Assembly (NCBI GenBank): GCA_963824085.1
Contig: CAWGNT010000021.1
Span: 124,001-188,000 of the forward strand
Direction of reading: 5' to 3'
DNA from: JARRNE01 sp963824085
Lineage (GTDB): Bacteria; Pseudomonadota; Gammaproteobacteria; Chromatiales; Chromatiaceae
Length of the DNA stretch: 64,000 nt
The notes under the pieces were generated by a model that did not search any database, was not told the origin of the DNA, and saw only the letters and a program-made list of their open reading frames with translations. The translations under genes were made by a program, and so were the position numbers. Positions 27,816 through 35,936 of this stretch are shown piece by piece; positions within the stretch are counted from its first letter, which is position 1, and each line of letters starts with the position of its first letter.

Positions 27816-30227
27816 ATGGACGAGAACGCGGGCGAGACTGTTACCTTCGAGCGGGCAGAGCAGGGCGCCTTGACCCGCGCTACTGATGTGTTGCCGGGCC
27901 TGATCCATCTCCTGCCGGTAGCGTCGCGTCCCTTCTTTCCCGGCCAGGCCGTCCCGCTCGTAATGGGCGCGGAGCACTGGGCGCCGACCTTGAAAGCGGT
28001 TGGCGACACGGAGCACAAGATCTTGGGCGTCGTCCTGGTTGACAGCGATACGGCGGAAGAGGCCAGCCCTGACTCGTTCGCCCACGTGGGTACGGCCTGC
28101 CGCGTTCACCGCGTTCACGAGCAGGAGGGTCACCTTCAGGTGCTGGTGGAGTGCCTGCAGCGATTCCGCATTGAGGCCTGGACATCACGCAAAGCGCCCT
28201 TCTCGGGCCGGGTCGACTACCTCCCGGAGCCCGCGGGTCCGCCCGACGAAAAGATCAAGGCTTACGCCATGGCCGTGATCAACACCATCAAGGAGCTCCT
28301 TCCCCTCAATCCGCTGTACGTCGAGGAGCTGCGCATGTTCCTCGACCGCTTCGGTCCCGAAGATCCCTCGCATCTCTCCGACTTCGCCGCAAGCCTCACC
28401 ACATCCACCAAGGAGCAGCTGCAGGAGGTGCTGGAGACCGTCGAGCTGCTGCCGCGCATGGAGCGGGTCCTGGTGCTTCTTAACAACGAGCTGGAGCTCG
28501 CCCGCGCCCAGCAGAAAATCCGCCGCTCCGTGGAAGAGCGCATGCAGAAGCAGCAGCGCGAGTTCTTCCTGCGCGAGCAGCTCAAGGCAATTCAGAAAGA
28601 GCTGGGCATCGCCAAGGACGACCGCACCGCCGAGCTCGACAAGTTCAAAGGGCGTATCGAAAACCTGACCCTTACCGATGAGGCGAAGAAGCGCCTGGAC
28701 GAAGAGCTGGACAAGATGGGTATCCTGGAAACGGGCTCTCCGGAGTACGCGGTCACCCGCAACTACCTCGACTGGATCACGCTCCTGCCCTGGGGCAAGC
28801 ACTCGAAGGACAAGCTGGACCTGAAGCGGGCCCGTCGCGCGCTGAACCGCGATCACTACGGCCTCGAGGACGTAAAGCGGCGCATCCTCGAGTTCCTGGC
28901 AGTCGGCATCCACAAGGGAGAGATCGCCGGCTCCATCATCCTTCTCGTGGGTCCGCCCGGTGTCGGCAAGACGTCCATCGGGCGCTCAATCGCCGATGCC
29001 CTGGGACGGCGGTTCTATCGCTTCTCGGTGGGCGGCATCCGAGACGAGGCGGAGATCAAGGGACACCGTCGGACCTACATCGGTGCCATGCCCGGTAAGT
29101 TCATTCAGGCGATGAAGGACGCCGGAACCGCCAACCCAGTGATCATGCTGGACGAGATCGACAAGGTGGGCGCCTCGTACCATGGCGATCCCGCGTCGGC
29201 ACTCCTGGAGGTCCTCGACCCGGAGCAGAACGTCGACTTCCTGGACCACTACCTCGATCTGCGCTTCGACCTCTCCAAGGTGCTGTTCGTGTGCACGGCG
29301 AATCAGACCGACACGATTCCCGGCCCTTTGCTCGACCGCATGGAGGTTATCCAGCTCTCGGGCTACATCGCCGACGAGAAGCTGCAGATCGCGCGGAAGT
29401 ACCTGCTGCCTCGGCAGATCGAGCGGGCGGGCCTGGAAAAGGGGGCAGTCAAGCTGGATACCGCGGCCTTGCGGGCCCTGATCGATGGCTACGCGAGAGA
29501 CGCGGGCGTACGGCGCCTGGAGAAACAGCTCGGAAAGATCGTGCGCAAGGTCGCGGTAAAGATCCTGGAAGGAGAGCAGGCGCCCATCGCAGTCGGCGTC
29601 GAGGACCTCAAGCCCTACCTCGGCAGCCCCGTCTTCCGCGATGAGCGTAGGCTAGGCGGTCCTGGCGTAGTGACCGGGCTCGCCTGGACGCCCATGGGCG
29701 GTGCCACGCTATCGATCGAGGCCGCCACCACTCACGCCTTCAGCCGCGGCTTCAAGCTGACCGGACAGCTCGGCGACGTGATGAAGGAGTCCGCCGAGAT
29801 CGCCTACGGCTATGTGGTGAGCCATGCGCAACAGTTCGGTGCCGACCCGGCCTTCTTCGAGCGGTCCTTCATTCATCTGCACGTGCCCGCCGGCGCCACG
29901 CCTAAGGATGGGCCCTCCGCGGGCATCACGATGGCATCCGCCCTGCTCTCCTTGGCCAGAAACGAGCCCGTCCGCCGCATCGCCATGACCGGAGAGATCA
30001 CCCTCACAGGTGAGATCTTCCCGATCGGCGGCGTAAGGGAGAAGCTGATCGCAGCCCGCCGCGCCGGCATCCGGGAGATCCTCCTCCCGGAGGACAATCG
30101 GGGCGAATTCGAAGAGGTCCCGGAGCACGTACGCCGCGGTCTATGCATCCATTTCGTCAGCCGCTACGCGGACGTCGTGCCGCTGCTCTTCAAGGAAAAA
30201 CGGCCGAGAAAGGCCACTGCGGGCTGA
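27816..30227 (+). CDS. lon: ATP-dependent protease Lon
   Basis: Homo-oligomeric AAA+ serine protease that degrades damaged and regulatory proteins. 803 residues. Domain order is complete: N-terminal LON substrate domain (about 20-215, FFPGQAVPLVM), coiled helical region (to about 330), AAA+ module with Walker A GPPGVGKTSIG and Walker B PVIMLDEIDKV, and the protease domain with the catalytic dyad Ser701 (KDGPSAG) and Lys743 (VREKLIAARR). GAGGA precedes the ATG. It is not next to clpX, so it may be an additional Lon rather than the classical clpPX-linked copy. It follows rsmA; the next genes converge on it. Confidence 0.96.
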   Translation: MDENAGETVTFERAEQGALTRATDVLPGLIHLLPVASRPFFPGQAVPLVMGAEHWAPTLKAVGDTEHKILGVVLVDSDTAEEASPDSFAHVGTACRVHRVHEQEGHLQVLVECLQRFRIEAWTSRKAPFSGRVDYLPEPAGPPDEKIKAYAMAVINTIKELLPLNPLYVEELRMFLDRFGPEDPSHLSDFAASLTTSTKEQLQEVLETVELLPRMERVLVLLNNELELARAQQKIRRSVEERMQKQQREFFLREQLKAIQKELGIAKDDRTAELDKFKGRIENLTLTDEAKKRLDEELDKMGILETGSPEYAVTRNYLDWITLLPWGKHSKDKLDLKRARRALNRDHYGLEDVKRRILEFLAVGIHKGEIAGSIILLVGPPGVGKTSIGRSIADALGRRFYRFSVGGIRDEAEIKGHRRTYIGAMPGKFIQAMKDAGTANPVIMLDEIDKVGASYHGDPASALLEVLDPEQNVDFLDHYLDLRFDLSKVLFVCTANQTDTIPGPLLDRMEVIQLSGYIADEKLQIARKYLLPRQIERAGLEKGAVKLDTAALRALIDGYARDAGVRRLEKQLGKIVRKVAVKILEGEQAPIAVGVEDLKPYLGSPVFRDERRLGGPGVVTGLAWTPMGGATLSIEAATTHAFSRGFKLTGQLGDVMKESAEIAYGYVVSHAQQFGADPAFFERSFIHLHVPAGATPKDGPSAGITMASALLSLARNEPVRRIAMTGEITLTGEIFPIGGVREKLIAARRAGIREILLPEDNRGEFEEVPEHVRRGLCIHFVSRYADVVPLLFKEKRPRKATAG

Positions 30228-30384
30228 GCCGCCAGCCCCCAGCTCCGCCATAAGGCTGCGGCAAACTCTAGATGAACTGCCTCGTCTGCGGGCGTCCTCC
30301 TGACAAGGCGCCGCGAATTATGAATTGTCGAGGGCTACCGCCTTACCAGAGCATTAACCAGTAGGCTCTATCCTCCCTGCACCC

Positions 30385-30410
30385 GGCTGGCGGCTGGCGG
30401 CTGGCGGCTG
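30385..30410. repeat. GGCTGGC heptamer tandem repeat (3.7 copies)
   Basis: Perfect tandem repeat of GGCTGGC in the gap between the convergent lon and rfbD genes. Related degenerate sequence (CCAGCCCCCAGCTCC) occurs at 30230-30246 and again before trkA (about 55752-55776). This suggests a scattered intergenic heptamer family. Confidence 0.75.
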
Positions 30411-30413
30411 ATC

Positions 30414-31319
30414 CTAATGCAGATCTTCGAGACACTGCCGCAGCGAGCTCTCCCAGTCGGGCAGTGCCAGCCCGAACGTGTCCCGCAGCTTGGCATTGTC
30501 GAGCACGGAGTAAGCGGGGCGACGAGCCGGCGAGCGATAATCCGACGAGGGAATGGGGAGCAGATTGCAGGTCAGACCACTCATCTCTAGGATGGCGCTG
30601 GCGAAGCCGTACCAACTGGTCTGCCCGCCGCCGGTGACGTGGTAGAGACCCTTGACGCGTTGCGCGTCCAGATCGCCGCACAGGATCCGATGCAGAACCT
30701 GCGCGGTCACCTCGGCCAGCATCCGGCTCCAAGTCGGTGCGCCGACCTGGTCGTCAACCACCCGCAGCTCATCCTTCTCACGAAAGAGTCGCAGCATCGT
30801 CAACAAGAAATTGCTTCCGCGCACCCCATAAACCCAGCTGGTGCGAAAAATGACCGCATTGGCGCCGGAGGCCATGAGGGCATGCTCCCCCCCGAGCTTT
30901 GTCTCGCCGTAGACGCTGAGCGGCCCCGGCCGATCCTCCTCCCGGTAGGGTCGCTCGGAGTCTCCCGCAAAGACGAAATCCGTGGAGTAATGAATGATGG
31001 GTACGCCCCGATCCTTCAGCAAAGCACCTAGCATCCCTGGTGCCTCGGCATTGATCCGCTGGGCGAGCTCGCACTCGTGCTCGGCGCGGTCGACTGCAGT
31101 GTAGGCGGCCGCGTTGACGACGGCATCGGGAACGCAGTCCTGAAGTAGGAGGCTCAACGAACGTGGGTCCGCTAGATCCACGCGCGGCCCATCCTCGCCT
31201 TCCAGCGAGGCGGCGATCACCATCCCCACCGCCGCCAGCGTCCGCTGCAGCTCCCAGCCGACCTGCCCGTTGGCTCCGAGCAGCAGGATCTTCGGTCTCT
31301 GTCCAGCTCCAGGGGCCAT
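30414..31319 (-). CDS. rfbD: dTDP-4-dehydrorhamnose reductase RfbD
   Basis: Last step of dTDP-L-rhamnose synthesis: NAD(P)H reduction of the 4-keto sugar. 301 residues from ATG 31319 (MAPGAGQRPKILLLGANGQVG). The upstream in-frame extension lies inside rfbC and is rejected. The NAD loop GANGQVGWEL (about 14-23), the catalytic YGETKLGGE segment (about 132-140) and the substrate loop GVRGSNFLLTMLRL are present. It begins directly after the rfbC stop. It is the last gene of the ssb-rfbB-rfbA-rfbC-rfbD string. Confidence 0.95.
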   Translation of the reverse strand: MAPGAGQRPKILLLGANGQVGWELQRTLAAVGMVIAASLEGEDGPRVDLADPRSLSLLLQDCVPDAVVNAAAYTAVDRAEHECELAQRINAEAPGMLGALLKDRGVPIIHYSTDFVFAGDSERPYREEDRPGPLSVYGETKLGGEHALMASGANAVIFRTSWVYGVRGSNFLLTMLRLFREKDELRVVDDQVGAPTWSRMLAEVTAQVLHRILCGDLDAQRVKGLYHVTGGGQTSWYGFASAILEMSGLTCNLLPIPSSDYRSPARRPAYSVLDNAKLRDTFGLALPDWESSLRQCLEDLH

Positions 31320-31320
31320 A

Positions 31321-31884
31321 TCAGTCCGCTTCGTAGACCGATAGCCGCTCCGCCGGCACGTCACTGAGCCGCAGGCCGTGCAGATCCTTGTGAGACAGCG
31401 CGGGCTCCCCGGCCAATGGCCACTCGATGGCGATGTCCGGGTCGTCCCAGCGCACGCTGAGCTCGGTCTCGGGGTGGTAGTAATCGGAACACTTGTAGCT
31501 GAACAGGGCATCCTTGCCGGTCACGTAGTAGCCGTGCGCGAAGCCCTCGGGCACCCACAGCTGGCGCTTATTCTCCGATGTGAGCTCGACTCCCACCCAC
31601 TGCCCGAACCAGGGCGAGCCGCGACGGACATCCACCGCCACATCGAAGACCTCGCCCAGGACCACCTGGACCAGCTTTCCCTGGGAGTAGGGATGCTGGA
31701 TATGCAGGCCTCTGAGCACCCCGTGTCGGGAGTAAGCCTGGTTGTCTTGGACCAGGTCGCCAGGAATGCCGCTCCGCGCGTAGCGCTCCTTGTGCCAGCT
31801 TTCCAGAAAAAAACCGCGCGCATCCCCGAACACCTTGGGCTCGACGATCAAGACGTCAGGGATGGAGGTGGGAATGACGTTCAA
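31321..31884 (-). CDS. rfbC: dTDP-4-dehydrorhamnose 3,5-epimerase RfbC
   Basis: Cupin-fold epimerase, third step to dTDP-L-rhamnose. 187 residues. The family start NVIPTSIPDVLIVEPKVFGD is intact, with the catalytic histidine in LRGLHIQHPYSQGKLVQV (about 61) and the tyrosine-bearing HGYYVTGKDALFSYKCSDYY. The start codon is TTG 31884, overlapping the rfbA stop as TTGA. No better downstream start keeps the conserved N-terminus. The RfbC activity is secure; only the start codon is unusual. Confidence 0.95.
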   Translation of the reverse strand: MNVIPTSIPDVLIVEPKVFGDARGFFLESWHKERYARSGIPGDLVQDNQAYSRHGVLRGLHIQHPYSQGKLVQVVLGEVFDVAVDVRRGSPWFGQWVGVELTSENKRQLWVPEGFAHGYYVTGKDALFSYKCSDYYHPETELSVRWDDPDIAIEWPLAGEPALSHKDLHGLRLSDVPAERLSVYEAD

Positions 31885-32765
31885 GGCTCGAATCCGCGTT
31901 CCAAGAGGCCAAGCAGATACTCACCGTAACCGCTCTTATTGAGCCTCTGCGCCACCTCCCGCAGCTGCCCTTCATCAATCCAGCGCTTCTGATAGGCAAC
32001 CTCTTCGGGACAACAGACCTTGAGCCCCTGACGCTGCTCGATAGTCTCGATGAAGTTGGCGGCCTGCATGAGCGACTCGTGGGTACCGGTGTCCAGCCAG
32101 GCAGTACCGCGTCCCAGCTTCTCGAGGTAAAGCTCGCCATGCTGCAGATAGAGGTTATTGAGATCGGTGATCTCCAGCTCCCCGCGGGCCGACGGCTTGA
32201 GGTCGGCGGCGAGCTCGCAGACCTTGCCGTCGTAAAAGTAGACCCCGGTCACCGCATACCTCGACTTGGGACGCTGTGGTTTCTCCTCCAGGCTGATCAC
32301 GTTGCCGCGCGCGTCGAACTCGGCGACCCCGTATCGCTCGGGGTCCTTGACCCAGTAGCCGAAGACAGTGGCCCCGCTGTCACGGGCGGCGGCTGCCTTG
32401 AGCTGCTGCACCAGGCCATGTCCGTAAAATAAATTGTCGCCCAGGATGAGGCAGCTGGGCTGTCCCGCGACGAAATCCCGGCCGATGACAAAGGCCTGTG
32501 CCAATCCGCCCGGGTGGGGCTGAGTCGCGTAGCTGAGTCGGATGCCCCACTGAGCCCCGTCGCCGAGCAGGTCGCGGAATGCCGTTTCGTCGCGAGGCGT
32601 TGTGATAATGAGGATCTCCCGTACACCTGCCAGCATGAGCACCGACAAGGGATAGTAGATCATGGGCTTGTCGTAGACCGGCAGCAGCTGTTTGCTGATC
32701 GATTGGGTCAGCGGATAGAGGCGGGTACCGGAGCCGCCAGCCAGTATGATCCCCTTTCGATTCAC
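31881..32765 (-). CDS. rfbA: Glucose-1-phosphate thymidylyltransferase RfbA
   Basis: First step: glucose-1-phosphate plus dTTP gives dTDP-glucose. 294 residues, standard length. The start is GTG 32765 (VNRKGIILAGGSGTRLYPLT), with GAGGGG upstream; the longer frame reaching into rfbB is rejected. Nucleotide-binding LAGGSGTRLYP lies at 8-18. SISKQLLPVYDKPMIYYPLS and SLEEKPQRPKS follow. Part of the rfbBACD set. Confidence 0.96.
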   Translation of the reverse strand: MNRKGIILAGGSGTRLYPLTQSISKQLLPVYDKPMIYYPLSVLMLAGVREILIITTPRDETAFRDLLGDGAQWGIRLSYATQPHPGGLAQAFVIGRDFVAGQPSCLILGDNLFYGHGLVQQLKAAAARDSGATVFGYWVKDPERYGVAEFDARGNVISLEEKPQRPKSRYAVTGVYFYDGKVCELAADLKPSARGELEITDLNNLYLQHGELYLEKLGRGTAWLDTGTHESLMQAANFIETIEQRQGLKVCCPEEVAYQKRWIDEGQLREVAQRLNKSGYGEYLLGLLERGFEP

Positions 32766-32776
32766 GCCGTTCCCCT

Positions 32777-33844
32777 CTAGCCGCCGGCTCCCAGACGCTC
32801 GCCCCGATAGCCGCCGTCCGTCGCACGATCGCACCAGCGATGATTGTCTAGGTACCACCGCACGGTCCGCCGCAAGCCGCTCTCGAAGCTCTCCGCGGGC
32901 CGCCAACCGAGCTCGGCCTGCAGCTTGCCGGCATCGATGGCGTAGCGGCGATCGTGACCCGGACGGTCCTTAACGAAGGTCTTGAGCTGCGCGTGCGGAC
33001 GATGGGGCGAGTCCGGCACCAGATCGTCGAGCAGGGCACACAGGGTGTCCACGACCTGGAGGTTCGTCCGCTCGCTGTCGCCGCCGACATTGTAGACCTG
33101 CCCTGGGCGGCCGGCCTCCAGGACACGCCAGATAGCGCGGCAGTGGTCCTCAGCGTACAGCCAGTCGCGGACATTACCTCCATCTCCGTAGATCGGGAGA
33201 TCGTCACCGCGCAACGCCTTCGAGATCATCAGCGGGATCAGCTTCTCCGGAAACTGATAAGGGCCGTAGTTGTTCGAGCAGTTGGTCGTGAGCACCGGCA
33301 GCCCGTAAGTATGGTGCCAGGCCCGCACCAGATGGTCCGACGCCGCTTTGGAGGCAGAATACGGGGAATTCGGCGCATATGGGGTCTCTTCGGTGAACTT
33401 GCCCGTCGGGCCGAGCGACCCATAGACCTCATCGGTGGAGACGTGAAGAAAGCGGAAGGCATCCCGGCCCGGGCTACCCAGTCCGGACCAGTAGTCCCTC
33501 GCGCAATCGAGCAGGTTGAAGGTGCCGACGACGTTCGTCTCGACGAAGGCCGCTGGGCCGTCGATAGAGCGGTCTACGTGGCTCTCGGCGGCGAAGTTGA
33601 CCAGGGTGTCCACTTCATAGTCAGAGAGCAAACGCCGCACCAGCGCTCGATCGCCGATGTCGCCCTGAACAAAGACGTGACGCGGATCAGCCATTAAAGG
33701 GGCGAGCGTGTCCAGGTTGCCCGCGTACGTCAGCTTGTCTAGGTTGACGACTCGCGCCTCGCTCTCACGGACGACATAGTGAACGAAGTTGCCGCCGATG
33801 AATCCGGCACCCCCGGTGACCAGCAGGGTCTTCACTTCTGCCAC
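32777..33844 (-). CDS. rfbB: dTDP-glucose 4,6-dehydratase RfbB
   Basis: Second step: dehydrates dTDP-glucose to the 4-keto-6-deoxy sugar with bound NAD+. 355 residues. GGAGFIGGNF (about 11-20), the catalytic STDEVYG (about 134-140) and YSASKAASDHLVRAW are intact. The start is GTG 33844, one base after the ssb stop at 33845, so rfbB is physically fused to the end of ssb and very likely co-transcribed with it. This puts rhamnose precursor supply directly downstream of a DNA-maintenance gene. Confidence 0.95.
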   Translation of the reverse strand: MAEVKTLLVTGGAGFIGGNFVHYVVRESEARVVNLDKLTYAGNLDTLAPLMADPRHVFVQGDIGDRALVRRLLSDYEVDTLVNFAAESHVDRSIDGPAAFVETNVVGTFNLLDCARDYWSGLGSPGRDAFRFLHVSTDEVYGSLGPTGKFTEETPYAPNSPYSASKAASDHLVRAWHHTYGLPVLTTNCSNNYGPYQFPEKLIPLMISKALRGDDLPIYGDGGNVRDWLYAEDHCRAIWRVLEAGRPGQVYNVGGDSERTNLQVVDTLCALLDDLVPDSPHRPHAQLKTFVKDRPGHDRRYAIDAGKLQAELGWRPAESFESGLRRTVRWYLDNHRWCDRATDGGYRGERLGAGG

Positions 33845-34297
33845 CTAGAACGGGATGTCGTCATCGAAGTCCGGCTTGTCCATGACCGCCCCGCCACCTC
33901 CCTGCCGGGGCGGCGCCCCGCCGCTCGGCTCGTCAAAGGGCACAGAACCGCCACTGCTGCGGCTGTCGAGCATCTGCATCTGGTCGGCGACGATCTCGGT
34001 GCTGAACCGATCCTGACCATCCTGTCCTTGCCATTTGCGCGTGCGGATCTTTCCCTCGATGTAGACCTTCGCCCCCTTGCGCAGGTACTGCCCAGCGATC
34101 TCGCCGAGCTTGCCGAAAAGGGCCACCCGGTGCCACTCGGTGTGCTCCTGGTTTTCCCCCGAGTTGCGGTCGCGCCACTGCTCGGTCGTCGCCATGCGGA
34201 TGTTGGCGACCGCGCTGCCGCCGGGTGTATAGCGCACCTCCGGATCGGCACCGAGGTTTCCGATCAGGATCACCTTGTTAACGCTTCCTCTCGCCAT
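33845..34297 (-). CDS. ssb: Single-stranded DNA-binding protein SSB
   Basis: Binds single-stranded DNA in replication, recombination and repair. 150 residues: OB-fold (about 1-110, VNKVILIGNLGADPEVRYTP), a glycine-rich linker and the acidic tail DFDDDIPF that recruits partner proteins. It lies between the MFS exporter gene and rfbB; uvrA-MFS-ssb is a common neighbourhood in beta- and gammaproteobacteria. The tail's stop codon is immediately followed by the rfbB start. Confidence 0.97.
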   Translation of the reverse strand: MARGSVNKVILIGNLGADPEVRYTPGGSAVANIRMATTEQWRDRNSGENQEHTEWHRVALFGKLGEIAGQYLRKGAKVYIEGKIRTRKWQGQDGQDRFSTEIVADQMQMLDSRSSGGSVPFDEPSGGAPPRQGGGGAVMDKPDFDDDIPF

Positions 34298-34484
34298 GCG
34301 CGCCTCTTCGGGACTAGAGTCGGCGCCCTTCTGACAGGATCGCCGCAGTTAACGATGGGACGTGACGGCCGGACGCGCCCGTCCACACCGACGCGGGGAC
34401 CAGATGCCGCTTCCGACCAGCTCGCCCGGGGGGGCGGCACAAGAATACAGCTGACCGAGCCGCCCCGGGTTCCGCGCCAAGCCC

Positions 34485-35867
34485 TCAGGACTGGGCCGCC
34501 AGCGCCTGCAATCTTGCCGAATCCAATCGGCGATTGTCCACCTTGAGGTAGGCGAGCCCTTCCTCGGCCACCACGACCGCCTCCTCCACTCCAGGGATGT
34601 CCAGAAGGCGCCGCTGAACACCCGCCGCGTCCACAGCTGCGAGATCTCCCACGCGGACGACCTGAGTGCTGACCCCGTGCGGGCGACTCATGGAACGGGC
34701 GATCAGGAGCCAGAGAACCGCAGCGCCGGCGCAGAACAGCAACACGGCCTCTTCGCCCAATCGTTGATGCACCCACCCACCGAGGAGGCCCCCCAGAAAG
34801 GCGCCGGTGAACTGTGAGGTTGAGAAGGCGCCCATGGCGGTTCCCTTCGCCCCTGCCGGGGCCAACTTGGCGACCAACGACGGGAGGGTCGCCTCCAAGA
34901 GATTGACGGCCGTAAAGAACAGGAACAAGAGGAAGGCCATCTCAATCAGTCCCGTATGGAAGACGGCGAGCCCGGCAAACGCCGTCGCGAGCAAGGCCAC
35001 GGCGCCGAGAAAGACACCCTTCATGTGCCCCTTGCTCTCCGCCAGGATGATGAAAGGGACCATGGCGAGCACAGACAAGGTGAGCACCGGGAGGTACAGC
35101 CACCAATGATGAGCGGCAGGAAGCCCTGCCGCCTTCAGGTTCAGCGGCACCACCAAAAAGAGGGAGATCATCACCATGTGCAGGGTGAAGATCCCGAAAT
35201 CCAGCCGCAAGAGGTCGAGATTCCTCAGCACACCGCGGAACTGACTAGCGACCGGCTCCACATCGCGATGTACGCTCGAATGGTCCGGACTGGGCACCAC
35301 CAGAGCCAATATCAGGATGCCCGCGCCCGCGAGCATCGCGGTAAACCAGAAGATGCCGCTCAAGCCGGCCCAGTGAGCTATAGACGGACCGAGCACGAGG
35401 GCGAGGGCGAACGCAAGGCCAATGCTGAGGCCGATCCCAGCCATGGCACGAGTGCGCACCTCCTCCCGGGTTAGATCCGCCGTGAGGGCCGTCACCGCAG
35501 CAGCGATGGCGCCGCTGCCTTGCAGGACGCGCCCCAGGATGACACCGTAGATGCTGGTCGACATGGCGGCAATGACACTGCCGAATATGAACAACGCAAG
35601 ACCGACAAAGATCACCGGCTTGCGCCCGACGCGATCCGAGATCATGCCGAAGGGAATCTGCAACAGGGCTTGAGTCAAGCCATAAGCGCCGACGGCGAGA
35701 CCTGTAAGCAACGGCGTCGCCCCGACCAGTTCCGTCGCGTGAAGCGCGAACACGGGCAGGATGAGAAAAAGTCCGAGCATGCGCAGGGCGAAGATCGCCG
35801 CCAATCCAACCGCCGCGCGCTGCTCCAGGGCCGTCATAGGGGAAACCGGCTGCCGGGAATTGCCCAT
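34485..35867 (-). CDS. YajR-type MFS transporter with C-terminal YAM domain
   Basis: A 460-residue inner-membrane transporter of the major facilitator superfamily, probably a proton-driven exporter of unknown substrate. About twelve hydrophobic segments span residues 18-395, with the MFS loop signature DRVGRKPVI after segment 2. Residues about 397-460 (VVRVGDLAAVDAAGVQRRLL ... LAYLKVDNRRLD) form a small ferredoxin-like domain, the hallmark of YajR. The start may be at 35867 or at an internal ATG ten codons on (35837). It is divergent from uvrA with about 70 bp between them, and upstream of ssb. Confidence 0.88.
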   Translation of the reverse strand: MGNSRQPVSPMTALEQRAAVGLAAIFALRMLGLFLILPVFALHATELVGATPLLTGLAVGAYGLTQALLQIPFGMISDRVGRKPVIFVGLALFIFGSVIAAMSTSIYGVILGRVLQGSGAIAAAVTALTADLTREEVRTRAMAGIGLSIGLAFALALVLGPSIAHWAGLSGIFWFTAMLAGAGILILALVVPSPDHSSVHRDVEPVASQFRGVLRNLDLLRLDFGIFTLHMVMISLFLVVPLNLKAAGLPAAHHWWLYLPVLTLSVLAMVPFIILAESKGHMKGVFLGAVALLATAFAGLAVFHTGLIEMAFLLFLFFTAVNLLEATLPSLVAKLAPAGAKGTAMGAFSTSQFTGAFLGGLLGGWVHQRLGEEAVLLFCAGAAVLWLLIARSMSRPHGVSTQVVRVGDLAAVDAAGVQRRLLDIPGVEEAVVVAEEGLAYLKVDNRRLDSARLQALAAQS

Positions 35868-35936
35868 AAAGCGTCCTTTGCCTCCACAACAAAAGACTGC
35901 CTATAGTAGCAGGTTGCTCCGGCACCCGGTACGACC

